Source of the DNA: an uncultured Flavobacterium sp.
GTDB lineage: Bacteria > Bacteroidota > Bacteroidia > Flavobacteriales > Flavobacteriaceae
NCBI RefSeq assembly: GCF_946481155.1
Contig: NZ_CAMLMK010000089.1
Location: 1 to 10,971, forward strand
Length of the DNA stretch: 10,971 nucleotides
Direction of reading: 5' to 3'
Positions 1 through 6,822 of the stretch are shown here, piece after piece. The first letter of the stretch is position 1, and each line of letters opens with the position of its first letter. A program made the position numbers and the translations under genes. The notes beneath the pieces were generated by a model that worked only from the letters and a program-made list of their open reading frames with translations, did no database searches and had not been told where the DNA came from.

Positions 1-1256
1 GAGGCGGATTTTGTCCGGTCTTCCGGCGTAGCTAAAAATTCATAGGATGTTCCCTCTGCAGGAATGGTCAGGACAACGTCATAGGTTTCAGAAACTGCAA
101 TAAGCAAACGGTCTGCCTCAACAGGCTCAACATCATTACCATCACTTGCAACAATGGTAATTTTACCACCCGCATACGTAAGCCAAAAATTACTGGAAGC
201 ACCTCCGTTAGCCACACGTAATCTTACTTTATCACCAGCATTAAACTGCGAAAGCTGGCTCTCATTTTTTCCATTGATTAAAAATTTCTCATAATAAACG
301 TCGCTCACATCCATAGCATTCATTCGTTTCCATTCATTGATAACCTTGGTTTTGAAATAACCTTGCTTTATAGCTTCACCATAGCTTTGGGTTGTGCCTT
401 TTTTTATTGCAAACCAATCTGAGGCATTGTGTAACATCCTGTGGACATTCTTAGGATTCACATCGGTCCACTCACTTAACACAATCGGAATTGTTGGAAG
501 ATCATCGATTCCCTCGCGGAAATTAGGGTCGGAGTTTCTTTTATTCATTACAAAAGATCCATACATCCCGATTTGCTCCTGCAATCCGGAATGGCTATGA
601 TACCAATGTGTCCCGTGCTGTCGGATTGGAAAGGAGTATTTATAAGTGCTGTGCGGTTTTATGGGCATTTGGGTAAGGTTAGGCACACCATCTTCTTTAT
701 TGGGTAGAAAAAGTCCATGCCAGTGCAACGATGTTTCTTCATCCAGTTCATTATGAACATAAATCTCTGCAGTATCTCCTTCAGTAAAAGTGAGTGTAGG
801 CATTGGTATCTGACCATTTACCGCTATTGCTCTTCTTGGTTTTCCGGAAAAATTCACCACTGTATCCCGCACGTATAAATCGTATCGTACTACTTTTGGC
901 GGATCATCCTTTACGATTCTTTTTTTTGAGGGTGGGGGATTTACTGTTACTTTATCCGTGTTTTTTGTATCATGGTCTTTATGTGATTCTACCTTATCTG
1001 TGGAGACAGTTTTAGCTTTTTCAGGAGTTGCTTTTTTAGCGGGCGCTGCGGTTTTTGGTTTTGCAATTGCTTTCGGCTTCACCGGTTTTATTTTTTCCTT
1101 TACCAATGCCATTCCGCATTTTGGGCATTTTCCCGGTTTAGGAGAATGGATTTCAGGATGCATCGTACAAGTATAAAAAGTTTGTTGTGTTTTGACCTGA
1201 GCAGTTGTAAAAGAGCATACAGATATGAGGAATGCTATTATGATTAATTTTTTCAT
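1..1256 (-). CDS. Multicopper oxidase (copper-resistance CopA type) with N-terminal heavy-metal-binding module; 3' end outside window
   Basis: The first 418 codons of an exported multicopper oxidase are present; the C-terminus lies beyond the left edge. Residues 1-19 form a signal peptide ending TTA, followed by Q20. Residues 28-51 are a heavy-metal-binding module (YTCTMHPEI, then CPKCGMAL). Residues 52-118 are a Lys/Ala/Pro-rich linker. A first cupredoxin domain follows at about 122-240, with HWHG at 178-181 and HWYHSH at 217-222, which are type 2/3 copper ligand motifs. A second cupredoxin domain runs from about 250 to the edge. The third domain, expected to carry the type 1 copper site and the remaining trinuclear ligands, is not in view. 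Family members oxidise Cu(I) in the periplasm and confer copper resistance. The ATG at 1256 lies 9 bp after the ATPase stop, so the two genes are probably co-transcribed. I infer that it acts on copper delivered by that pump. The family assignment is firm; the exact substrate is not. Confidence 0.93.
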   Translation of the reverse strand, partial: MKKLIIIAFLISVCSFTTAQVKTQQTFYTCTMHPEIHSPKPGKCPKCGMALVKEKIKPVKPKAIAKPKTAAPAKKATPEKAKTVSTDKVESHKDHDTKNTDKVTVNPPPSKKRIVKDDPPKVVRYDLYVRDTVVNFSGKPRRAIAVNGQIPMPTLTFTEGDTAEIYVHNELDEETSLHWHGLFLPNKEDGVPNLTQMPIKPHSTYKYSFPIRQHGTHWYHSHSGLQEQIGMYGSFVMNKRNSDPNFREGIDDLPTIPIVLSEWTDVNPKNVHRMLHNASDWFAIKKGTTQSYGEAIKQGYFKTKVINEWKRMNAMDVSDVYYEKFLINGKNESQLSQFNAGDKVRLRVANGGASSNFWLTYAGGKITIVASDGNDVEPVEADRLLIAVSETYDVVLTIPAEGTSYEFLATPEDRTKSA

Positions 1257-1265
1257 TTTTCGTAA

Positions 1266-3803
1266 TTAAAGTTTTAAATTCCTTAACCTCAAGGCATTTG
1301 CTATTACAGATACAGAGCTGAAAGACATAGCTAACGCAGCAATCATAGGCGATAATAGAATTCCAAAAACAGGATATAAAACCCCTGCTGCGATTGGTAC
1401 TCCAAGCACATTATAGAAAAAGGCGAAAAATAGATTTTGCTTAATATTTCTCATCACAGCATGGCTTAAATTCTTGGCTTTTACAATCCCTTGTAAATCT
1501 CCTTTGACTAATGTTATTTTTGCGCTTTCTATGGCGACATCAGTTCCGGTGCCCATTGCAATTCCTACATTGGCTTGCGCCAATGCCGGAGCATCATTGA
1601 TACCATCGCCGGCCATAGCCACGATTTTACCTTCGGCCTGTAATCTTTTAATTTCTTTGAGTTTGTCTTCAGGTAAGCATCCCGCTTTAAATGCCGTTAA
1701 TCCTAATTCATCAGCAACTGCTTTGGCTGTATTTGCATTATCACCTGTGAGCATAATTACTTCGACACCTTGGCGCATTAATTCTTTTATTGCCTCTTTG
1801 CTGGAAGTTTTAATAGCATCTGAAATTGATACAAAACCGACTGCAATGCCACTAACAGCAATATACGAAACGGTTTTCCCTAACTTCTGCTCGGCGACGA
1901 TTTTGCTTTCTAAATCGTCCGGGACAGTGACGCTAACTTGTTCCATTAGTTTTTTGTTACCTAAAGCTACTTTTTCACCAGTCACGACTCCGGTTACGCC
2001 TTTACCGGCAATTGCCTCAAAATCTTTTACTTCCAGTAAAGATATTGATTTTGTTTTGGCAAAATTGACAACTGCCTGTGCTAATGGATGTTCGCTGTAT
2101 TGATTTAATGAGGCAATGCTTTGCAGCAGATTATCACCATTATTATCTGATGCATAAATTTTTTCAACAGAAGGCTTTCCTTCAGTAAGGGTTCCTGTCT
2201 TATCGGTTATTAAAACATTGACCTTATTCATGTTCTGCAGGGCTTCTGCATTTTTAATCAAAATCCCCGACTGGGCTCCTTTACCAACACCAACCATTAC
2301 AGACATTGGGGTAGCCAATCCTAATGCACAGGGACACGCAATAATCAATACAGCAATCGCATTGATAAACCCGTAAACCATCGCAGGCTCCGGGCCAAAC
2401 TTTGCCCAAACGAAAAAGGTAACAATTGAAATAATTACTACAATTGGGACAAAATATTTAGCGATATTATCTGCCAGTTTCTGAATGGGCGCCCTGGAAC
2501 GAGAGGCATCATGTACCATTTGGACAATTTGGGAAAGCAATGTTTCTGAACCTACTTTTTCCGCAACCATCACAAAAGATTTATTGCCGTTAATTGTTCC
2601 GGCTATTACATTATCGCCTTTCTTTTTATCAACTGGAATTGGTTCGCCGGTAATCATTGCCTCATCGATACTGCTTTCTCCATCGGTTATTTTTCCATCT
2701 ACAGGAATTTTGTCTCCTGGCTTTACCCGTAATAAATCATCTTTTTTGATATCATGGATTGAAATTGTTTTATCGTTTCCGTCTAAAACCAAAGTAGCTT
2801 CGGTTGGCGCGAGTTTTAATAATTCTTTTATAGCACCACTGGTTTGACTGTGTGCCCGGGCTTCTAACAGTTGGCCTAGCAAAACTAAAGTCAGGATAAC
2901 CGTGGTGGCCTCAAAATAGAGTAGGACAGTGCCGTGTTCGGTTTTGAATTCACTTGGGAAAATGTCTGGGAAAAACATTCCCACCAGACTGAATAAAAAA
3001 GCCACTCCAGTGCCAATGCCGATAAGCGTAAACATATTCAGATTCCATGTAATTATAGACTTCCAGGCACGAACAAAGAATATCCAGCAGGCATAAAAAA
3101 CAACGGGAAGCGAAAGTAACAATTGCACCCAATTCCATTTAGAGGCATCCATTATTTGAAGTAACGGATTGTTGTGTGCCATTTCTATCATGGCAATGGC
3201 GAAAATGGGAACTGTAAATACGACCGCTATTTTCATTTTTCTGACCAAATCCTTATAGGTTTTCTGATCTTCGCTGTCGCTTGGTTCCATAGGTACTAAA
3301 TCCATCCCGCAAATAGGACATGAGCCAGGAGTTCCACTAATTACTTCAGGATGCATTGGACATGTGTACAATGCTTTACTAATAGTCAGGTCTGGTGCTT
3401 TCACCAAATCCATTCCGCACACAGGACAGTCGCCTGCTTTATCATAGACTTTTTCACCTTCGCAATGCATTGGACAATAGTATTTTCCCTGAGCATTAAC
3501 AGGTATTTTGATTTCCTTTTTATCACCCTCAGAATGTGAAGAACAACAAGAATTCCCATTAGTTTCATTTGCAGCTGCCTGTTGTGGGATTTTGTCATTG
3601 ATCATTTCTATGGTGTATTTCCCAACTGCAGTAATTGCTTCCTGCAACTGCGCTGTTGAAATATGTTTTTCCATAGTTATAGTCGCTATGGGTGGGTTCA
3701 AGGAAACTTTAGCTTCAATGCCTTCAATAGCATTTAGTGCTTTTTCGACTTTAGAGCGACAACCATCACAAGTCATACCGGTAATGCTGTAAGTATGTAT
3801 CAT
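1266..3803 (-). CDS. copA: Cu(+)/Ag(+)-translocating P1B-type ATPase
   Basis: This inner-membrane pump is expected to export Cu(I) or Ag(I) from the cytoplasm using ATP. In its 845 residues the order is: an HMA domain at 1-68 with GMTCDGC (Cys12, Cys15); a linker with a vicinal CC at 86-87; two heavy-metal-binding modules at 108-133 and 146-169; then the pump core. The core shows TGEP (385-388), the membrane CPC motif (490-492), phosphorylation site DKTGT (Asp534), SEHPLA (570-575), MLTGDN (684-689) and GDGINDAP (732-739). Helix motifs YN (797-798) and MSFSS (826-830), together with CPC, are the signature of Cu(I)/Ag(I) P1B-1 pumps. About eight membrane segments are visible. The first heavy-metal module is degenerate (CPMHCEGE in place of CPMHPE). 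The gene follows a 221-bp gap rich in inverted repeats and is followed 9 bp later by the multicopper oxidase. All catalytic motifs are intact, so it should be functional. Confidence 0.98.
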   Translation of the reverse strand: MIHTYSITGMTCDGCRSKVEKALNAIEGIEAKVSLNPPIATITMEKHISTAQLQEAITAVGKYTIEMINDKIPQQAAANETNGNSCCSSHSEGDKKEIKIPVNAQGKYYCPMHCEGEKVYDKAGDCPVCGMDLVKAPDLTISKALYTCPMHPEVISGTPGSCPICGMDLVPMEPSDSEDQKTYKDLVRKMKIAVVFTVPIFAIAMIEMAHNNPLLQIMDASKWNWVQLLLSLPVVFYACWIFFVRAWKSIITWNLNMFTLIGIGTGVAFLFSLVGMFFPDIFPSEFKTEHGTVLLYFEATTVILTLVLLGQLLEARAHSQTSGAIKELLKLAPTEATLVLDGNDKTISIHDIKKDDLLRVKPGDKIPVDGKITDGESSIDEAMITGEPIPVDKKKGDNVIAGTINGNKSFVMVAEKVGSETLLSQIVQMVHDASRSRAPIQKLADNIAKYFVPIVVIISIVTFFVWAKFGPEPAMVYGFINAIAVLIIACPCALGLATPMSVMVGVGKGAQSGILIKNAEALQNMNKVNVLITDKTGTLTEGKPSVEKIYASDNNGDNLLQSIASLNQYSEHPLAQAVVNFAKTKSISLLEVKDFEAIAGKGVTGVVTGEKVALGNKKLMEQVSVTVPDDLESKIVAEQKLGKTVSYIAVSGIAVGFVSISDAIKTSSKEAIKELMRQGVEVIMLTGDNANTAKAVADELGLTAFKAGCLPEDKLKEIKRLQAEGKIVAMAGDGINDAPALAQANVGIAMGTGTDVAIESAKITLVKGDLQGIVKAKNLSHAVMRNIKQNLFFAFFYNVLGVPIAAGVLYPVFGILLSPMIAALAMSFSSVSVIANALRLRNLKL

Positions 3804-3874
3804 TTTTATATTATTTTAATACAAATTTCTGTCATAACTGCTTTTTGCATTTGCACAATTTTGGGTTTGTTTTG

Positions 3875-3892
3875 CAAGATTTACAAATCTTG
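3875..3892. promoter_or_regulatory. Inverted repeat upstream of the copper ATPase
   Basis: The arms caagattt (3875-3882) and aaatcttg (3885-3892) are perfect complements around a 2-nt centre. The repeat lies about 70 bp upstream of the ATPase start and could be an operator or part of the 5' leader. A second, shorter perfect palindrome, attcctggaat, lies at 3919-3929. I found no TAnnTTTG promoter element nearby on the coding strand. The function is a guess based only on symmetry and position. Confidence 0.3.
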
Positions 3893-3967
3893 GATTGTTT
3901 TCTTTTGATGGACTATAAATTCCTGGAATAGTTTGGCGAAAGCGCTTATAACTTAGATAATGTAAAC

Positions 3968-3994
3968 TAACCCTGTCGATTTCAAACAGGGTTA
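3968..3994 (-). terminator. Hairpin between lipoprotein gene and ATPase gene (possible terminator or leader structure)
   Basis: A perfect 9-bp stem, taaccctgt (3968-3976) pairing with acagggtta (3986-3994), encloses a 9-nt loop. It begins 30 bp downstream of the lipoprotein stop codon, where a terminator would be expected. No run of T follows on the minus strand, so it is not a classical intrinsic terminator. It might attenuate transcription, stabilise an mRNA 3' end, or serve as a regulator site for the downstream ATPase. The stem is certain; the role is open. Confidence 0.35.
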
Positions 3995-4024
3995 ATTGAA
4001 GTTCTAAAATTTTAATGAGCTTTT

Positions 4025-4267
4025 TTACTTTGTAACGGGCTCGGTTAATTCCATACCGCATTTGGAACATTTTTCCCCTTTTCCTCCTGTTATTTCCGGA
4101 TGCATCTGGCAGGCATACAGCTCAGCAGTTACTTCAGTTGGCTCTGTAGTCTCTGTCGTTTGAGTTGTTTCGGTTGCGGAATCGGTGGATTCTGTTTTTT
4201 CATTTTTTTGGTTACATGAAACCAATACGAATGCCATTGCTATGGCTAAAAAGATTGTGTTTTTCAT
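4025..4267 (-). CDS. Small lipoprotein with heavy-metal-binding module
   Basis: An 80-residue exported lipoprotein. The N-terminus is a type II signal peptide with lipobox LVSC, so Cys18 would be lipidated and the protein anchored in the envelope. Residues 19-49 are a Thr/Glu-rich, low-complexity linker. Residues 51-74 form one heavy-metal-binding module, YACQMHPEI followed by CSKCGMEL, with Cys53, Met55, His56, Cys67, Cys70 and Met72 as likely soft-metal ligands. It resembles the modules in the neighbouring ATPase and oxidase, so I infer a tethered copper (or silver) buffer or carrier. The ATG at 4267 lies 16 bp after the stop of the HMA-DUF3347 gene, consistent with one transcript. Binding to another metal such as zinc cannot be excluded from sequence. 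Confidence 0.88.
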   Translation of the reverse strand: MKNTIFLAIAMAFVLVSCNQKNEKTESTDSATETTQTTETTEPTEVTAELYACQMHPEITGGKGEKCSKCGMELTEPVTK

Positions 4268-4283
4268 TTTATCAGAATTTAAA

Positions 4284-5129
4284 TTATTTGATTGTTTCTA
4301 CTGTTTTACCGCAAGTCAGCATTTGTGATCCATAATATGGATTTTTTATTGCCATATCTTTGCTGAGCCAATTTGCGCCTTTTCCGCCATTTGCCATGGG
4401 ACAAAACTGATAGTAAGTTGGCGTTTCATATTTTGAAACTTTAATCAGTTCGTATATGTTTTTTGATAAATCCATGAAATGGTCACGTTGGTGGTTGGTA
4501 TCTTTTGTATCGGCAATATGTTCGGAATGTTCTTTTAAATCATTCAGGACCTTCATCCATACCATATGGACATCCATTTCTAATTTGTCCATCTGAACAG
4601 TATTTATAGCTGTTACCAGCGCTGTAGCTTTTGAAGATGCGCCGGCACCATCAGTTTTTACTAAGGCGTCTTTTAGTTCAAAATAACTGTCAAATACTGG
4701 TTGCAATTGATTTTTTACTTTCATTTCTGTTACAGCAATAGTATCGGATGCATCCATTTTCTCATTATTGGTTTTCACACCTATTTTTGCTTCACGATCA
4801 TACTGACAACATCCAGGAAGATTATTATAGACATCATCAGGAGCAAGGAATTTATCGCTGTCGTATCCGGCTAATGCAATTCTTTTAAGTATTTCATCCT
4901 GATTTGTTTTAGTGGCATCATAAGTCAATGTGGCCATCCGGGTTTCCTGGTTCCAATCTACTTGGGCAAGTTTTTTTACAGTTCCGGCTTTTTCGATTGT
5001 AGTTTCGCACATCCCACAGTTGCCATATATTTTAACTGTTTCTGTTTTTGCATTTTTTATTTGGGCATTGATTGTAACTGATAGCAATACAAAAGTCGCT
5101 ACCATTATTTTTTTAAATGAATTTTTCAT
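4284..5129 (-). CDS. Exported HMA-like + DUF3347 protein
   Basis: A 281-residue exported protein. Residues 1-22 form a signal peptide ending INA before Q23. Residues 30-95 resemble an HMA metal-binding fold, with GNCGMC (Cys38, Cys41) in the metal loop and ALAGYD near its end. A Cys pair (LPGCC, 107-108) follows. Residues about 140-280 match DUF3347, including a long helical part and a Cys/Met-containing tail with FCPMA (242-246), GKGANWLS, and MLTCGK (270-275). DUF3347 proteins are common in Bacteroidota and often sit in metal-efflux loci; their biochemical role is not established. With two possible soft-metal sites in one exported protein, a periplasmic copper chaperone is a reasonable inference. 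It precedes the lipoprotein gene by 16 bp. A 23-bp dyad ends 18 bp before its ATG. Confidence 0.9.
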   Translation of the reverse strand: MKNSFKKIMVATFVLLSVTINAQIKNAKTETVKIYGNCGMCETTIEKAGTVKKLAQVDWNQETRMATLTYDATKTNQDEILKRIALAGYDSDKFLAPDDVYNNLPGCCQYDREAKIGVKTNNEKMDASDTIAVTEMKVKNQLQPVFDSYFELKDALVKTDGAGASSKATALVTAINTVQMDKLEMDVHMVWMKVLNDLKEHSEHIADTKDTNHQRDHFMDLSKNIYELIKVSKYETPTYYQFCPMANGGKGANWLSKDMAIKNPYYGSQMLTCGKTVETIK

Positions 5130-5146
5130 CTTTATATAATGTTTGT

Positions 5147-5169
5147 AATCAAAGTAATTTTCTTTGATT
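5147..5169. promoter_or_regulatory. Inverted repeat just upstream of the HMA-DUF3347 gene
   Basis: The arms aatcaaag (5147-5154) and cttt-gatt (5162-5169) are perfect 8-nt complements separated by 7 nt. The dyad ends 17 nt from the ATG at 5129, so it could be a repressor or activator operator or a hairpin in the 5' leader affecting ribosome access. On the minus strand the upstream arm region contains TTACTTTG, one base from the Bacteroidota -7 element TAnnTTTG, but without a TTG at the right distance. Two more dyads lie in this 195-bp gap, atacct/aggtat (5227-5242) and atagct/agctat (5274-5288). AT-rich DNA makes chance dyads common. Confidence 0.35.
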
Positions 5170-5324
5170 TATTGATAAAATAAAATTGGGTAAATAAGCA
5201 GTTAGAGAATAGAAATATATTTGACCATACCTAAGAAGGTATAGAAAATTATTCGTTAAACTGTTTTGAAGTTATAGCTAATAGCTATGGATTTTGACGC
5301 ACTTATGGCTATCAAAAAAAGGAT

Positions 5325-5696
5325 TTAGCTTATTTTCGGTATAAGCCATAATGAATGGAAGCCAGATGAAATATTGGCTTCTTTGTGAAAGAAGTCATGT
5401 TTTTTATCAGTAACAACAAAGAGGTTGTTCTTGATTTCAATTTCGTTGAAAGTAATTAAGCTAAAATATGCTATGGAAGTAAAAGTACAATTTGAATGGC
5501 CACATTTACCGCCGCAGCCCTTTTCAGAATCACTGTCAGTACCGCAGCAGGATTTTTTCTCAGTCTTAGGTTCTGAATTTTCTTTGCTACAGCAGGATTT
5601 TTCTTTTTGGTTTTTTTCTATACCACATGCAATAGCATTATCCGGCATCAGAAACATACCAAGAATAATGAGTAATACTATGTGGAACTTTTTCAT
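5325..5696 (-). CDS. Small exported Cys-rich protein, conserved-hypothetical type, probably metal-related
   Basis: The protein has 123 residues when started at the ATG at 5696. A longer reading from an in-frame TTG at 5714 adds six residues ahead of the Lys-rich signal-peptide start and is less likely. Residues 1-23 look like a signal peptide (MKKFHIVLL to NAIA). Cys24 follows directly, so lipidation is possible but the lipobox is poor. The region after it is Lys/Glu/Ser-rich with two CC pairs (35-36, 50-51) and a GCGGKCGHSNC cluster (60-70). The C-terminal half (about 71-123) lacks Cys and ends SLWLIPKIS. I recognise no named domain. Its position at the head of the copper genes and its eight cysteines suggest thiol-based binding of copper or a similar metal, which is inference. 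It is separated by 195 bp from the HMA-DUF3347 gene and probably has its own promoter. Confidence 0.8.
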   Translation of the reverse strand: MKKFHIVLLIILGMFLMPDNAIACGIEKNQKEKSCCSKENSEPKTEKKSCCGTDSDSEKGCGGKCGHSNCTFTSIAYFSLITFNEIEIKNNLFVVTDKKHDFFHKEANISSGFHSLWLIPKIS

Positions 5697-5715
5697 CTGA
5701 ACTATCTTATCCAAT

Positions 5716-5747
5716 CAAAATTAACAAAAAAAAAATTAAATCATCAA
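5716..5747 (-). promoter_or_regulatory. Candidate Bacteroidota-type promoter of the Cys-rich gene
   Basis: On the minus strand, TTG (5747-5745) is followed after 21 nt by TAATTTTG (5723-5716). This fits the known Flavobacterium pattern TTG-N17-23-TAnnTTTG exactly. The -7 element ends 19 nt before the ATG at 5696, which also supports that start. The region is very AT-rich, so a chance match is possible. Confidence 0.42.
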
Positions 5748-5838
5748 TATTTTTTTGTCAAAACAGTCTTAAAAATGTTTTTTAAATAGGTCAGGACGTT
5801 ACTTATTAAACTATTTTTTATGGATTTAAAACGCTAAA

Positions 5839-5850
5839 AATCTGCAGATT
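5839..5850. promoter_or_regulatory. Perfect 12-bp palindrome upstream of the stress-protein gene
   Basis: The sequence aatctgcagatt is fully self-complementary. It lies about 100 bp before the stress-protein ATG and about 140 bp before the divergent Cys-rich gene start. It overlaps TATACTTG (5850-5857), one base off the -7 consensus TAnnTTTG on the plus strand, but no correctly placed TTG was found. It may be a regulator site; evidence is symmetry and position only. Confidence 0.28.
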
Positions 5851-5889
5851 ATACTTGCCTTTTTCATAAATTTACATTACAGTTTGCTA

Positions 5890-5904
5890 CGTTGTCTGAC
5901 AACG
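5890..5904. promoter_or_regulatory. Perfect palindrome (7-1-7) upstream of the stress-protein gene, candidate operator
   Basis: The arms cgttgtc and gacaacg flank a single central t. The site is less AT-rich than its surroundings, which makes chance less likely than for the other dyads here. It ends 48 bp before the stress-protein ATG at 5953, a typical place for a transcription-factor site. I noticed no second copy in the window. Confidence 0.4.
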
Positions 5905-5952
5905 ATCAAGTCCGTTTACCTGACTAATTGCTAACACCTAAATTCTATAGTC

Positions 5953-6801
5953 ATGAAAAGAATTGTAGTAACGACTGACTTTTCAGCTAACTCTAAAAAA
6001 GCAATACGTTTTGCTATACAATTGGCATCCCAAACGAATGCTGAGTTGTTGTTTTATAATGTAACTATCACAATTGCCATTCCTTCAGTCTGGGGTAGTT
6101 TACACTATGCGCCGCTTGATGCTTTGGAAGTGCAGAAACATCAAAAGAAATTAGAAAAATTTATATCCGGAATTTATACAAAAAATGGTTCGCCCAAAAT
6201 AAACTATCAATGTGTCTGTGAAACAGGGCCTCACGTTGGAAGTACTATTATTGCCTATGCCAAGAGAGTTAACGCAGACTTTATATGCGTCAGTGCCAGA
6301 GGGGCAGGAGCAGGGGTGTTCGACAAACTGTTTGGTACCGTTTCTTCCCATCTCATTATAGAGTCACCCCTTCCGGTTTTTGTTATTCCGGAGAGTTGTC
6401 GGGTTACGCCTATTACTACTATCTGCTATGCTTCTGATATAGAAAATATTGATAAGGAAATGCCTGAAGTTGTTGCACTGGCTACATCACTGAAAGCAAA
6501 AATAAAAGTGCTGCATTATGATTATGCGGTGGATCTGAAAGGCGATAAAGAAAGACTGAACAATCTGGCGTTAAAATATGAAACGGACTCCATTATGTTC
6601 CATTATAGAAGAATAGACCCAATGTTTCCTTTATGCACCGAATTAAGAGAGGATATTTTATTAATGAAACCTTCCATGCTGGTATTATTTACAAAACAAA
6701 ACCGACGATGGTTTGAACGGTTATTTGAACCTACGGTAGCATTGGATATGTATTTTAATGCCAAAACACCCATACTGGCCTTTAGGAAAAACATAAAGTG
6801 A
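5953..6801 (+). CDS. Universal stress protein (UspA family), two-domain
   Basis: A 282-residue cytoplasmic protein with two tandem Usp folds. Domain 1 (1-146) starts with the standard strand and Asp, MKRIVVTTDFS, and ends SPLPVFVIP. Its nucleotide-loop region, SARGAGAG followed by FGT (114-129), resembles the Usp ATP motif G-2X-G-9X-G(S/T) but with spacing off by one residue. Domain 2 (about 153-282) has Usp-like strands (TTICYASD, AKIKVLHYD, LVLFTK, PILAFR) but no recognisable ATP loop, as is common in the second half of tandem Usp proteins. Usp proteins support survival under starvation, oxygen limitation and other stress by largely unknown means. It starts 256 bp from the divergent Cys-rich gene start and converges on the RNase-like gene with 21 bp between the stops. 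Two palindromes lie upstream. Family assignment is firm; ATP binding is uncertain. Confidence 0.93.
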   Translation: MKRIVVTTDFSANSKKAIRFAIQLASQTNAELLFYNVTITIAIPSVWGSLHYAPLDALEVQKHQKKLEKFISGIYTKNGSPKINYQCVCETGPHVGSTIIAYAKRVNADFICVSARGAGAGVFDKLFGTVSSHLIIESPLPVFVIPESCRVTPITTICYASDIENIDKEMPEVVALATSLKAKIKVLHYDYAVDLKGDKERLNNLALKYETDSIMFHYRRIDPMFPLCTELREDILLMKPSMLVLFTKQNRRWFERLFEPTVALDMYFNAKTPILAFRKNIK

Positions 6802-6822
6802 TGAGAGTAAACCACGTGTCGT

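Noticed and set aside
1474..2103. 209-codon open frame on the plus strand opposite the ATPase
   Set aside because: It is antisense to well-conserved ATPase motifs, and its Ser/Thr/Pro/Ala-rich composition is what antisense reading gives.
3816..4070. 84-codon open frame on the minus strand covering the gap before the ATPase
   Set aside because: It begins inside the lipoprotein gene in another frame and runs through the hairpin region. The protein has no recognisable domain or signal and looks like translated intergenic DNA. I cannot fully exclude a small protein.
5697..5714. TTG-initiated extension of the Cys-rich protein
   Set aside because: The ATG at 5696 gives a standard Lys-rich signal-peptide start, and the promoter candidate at 5716-5747 ends immediately upstream of the TTG, leaving no room for a leader.
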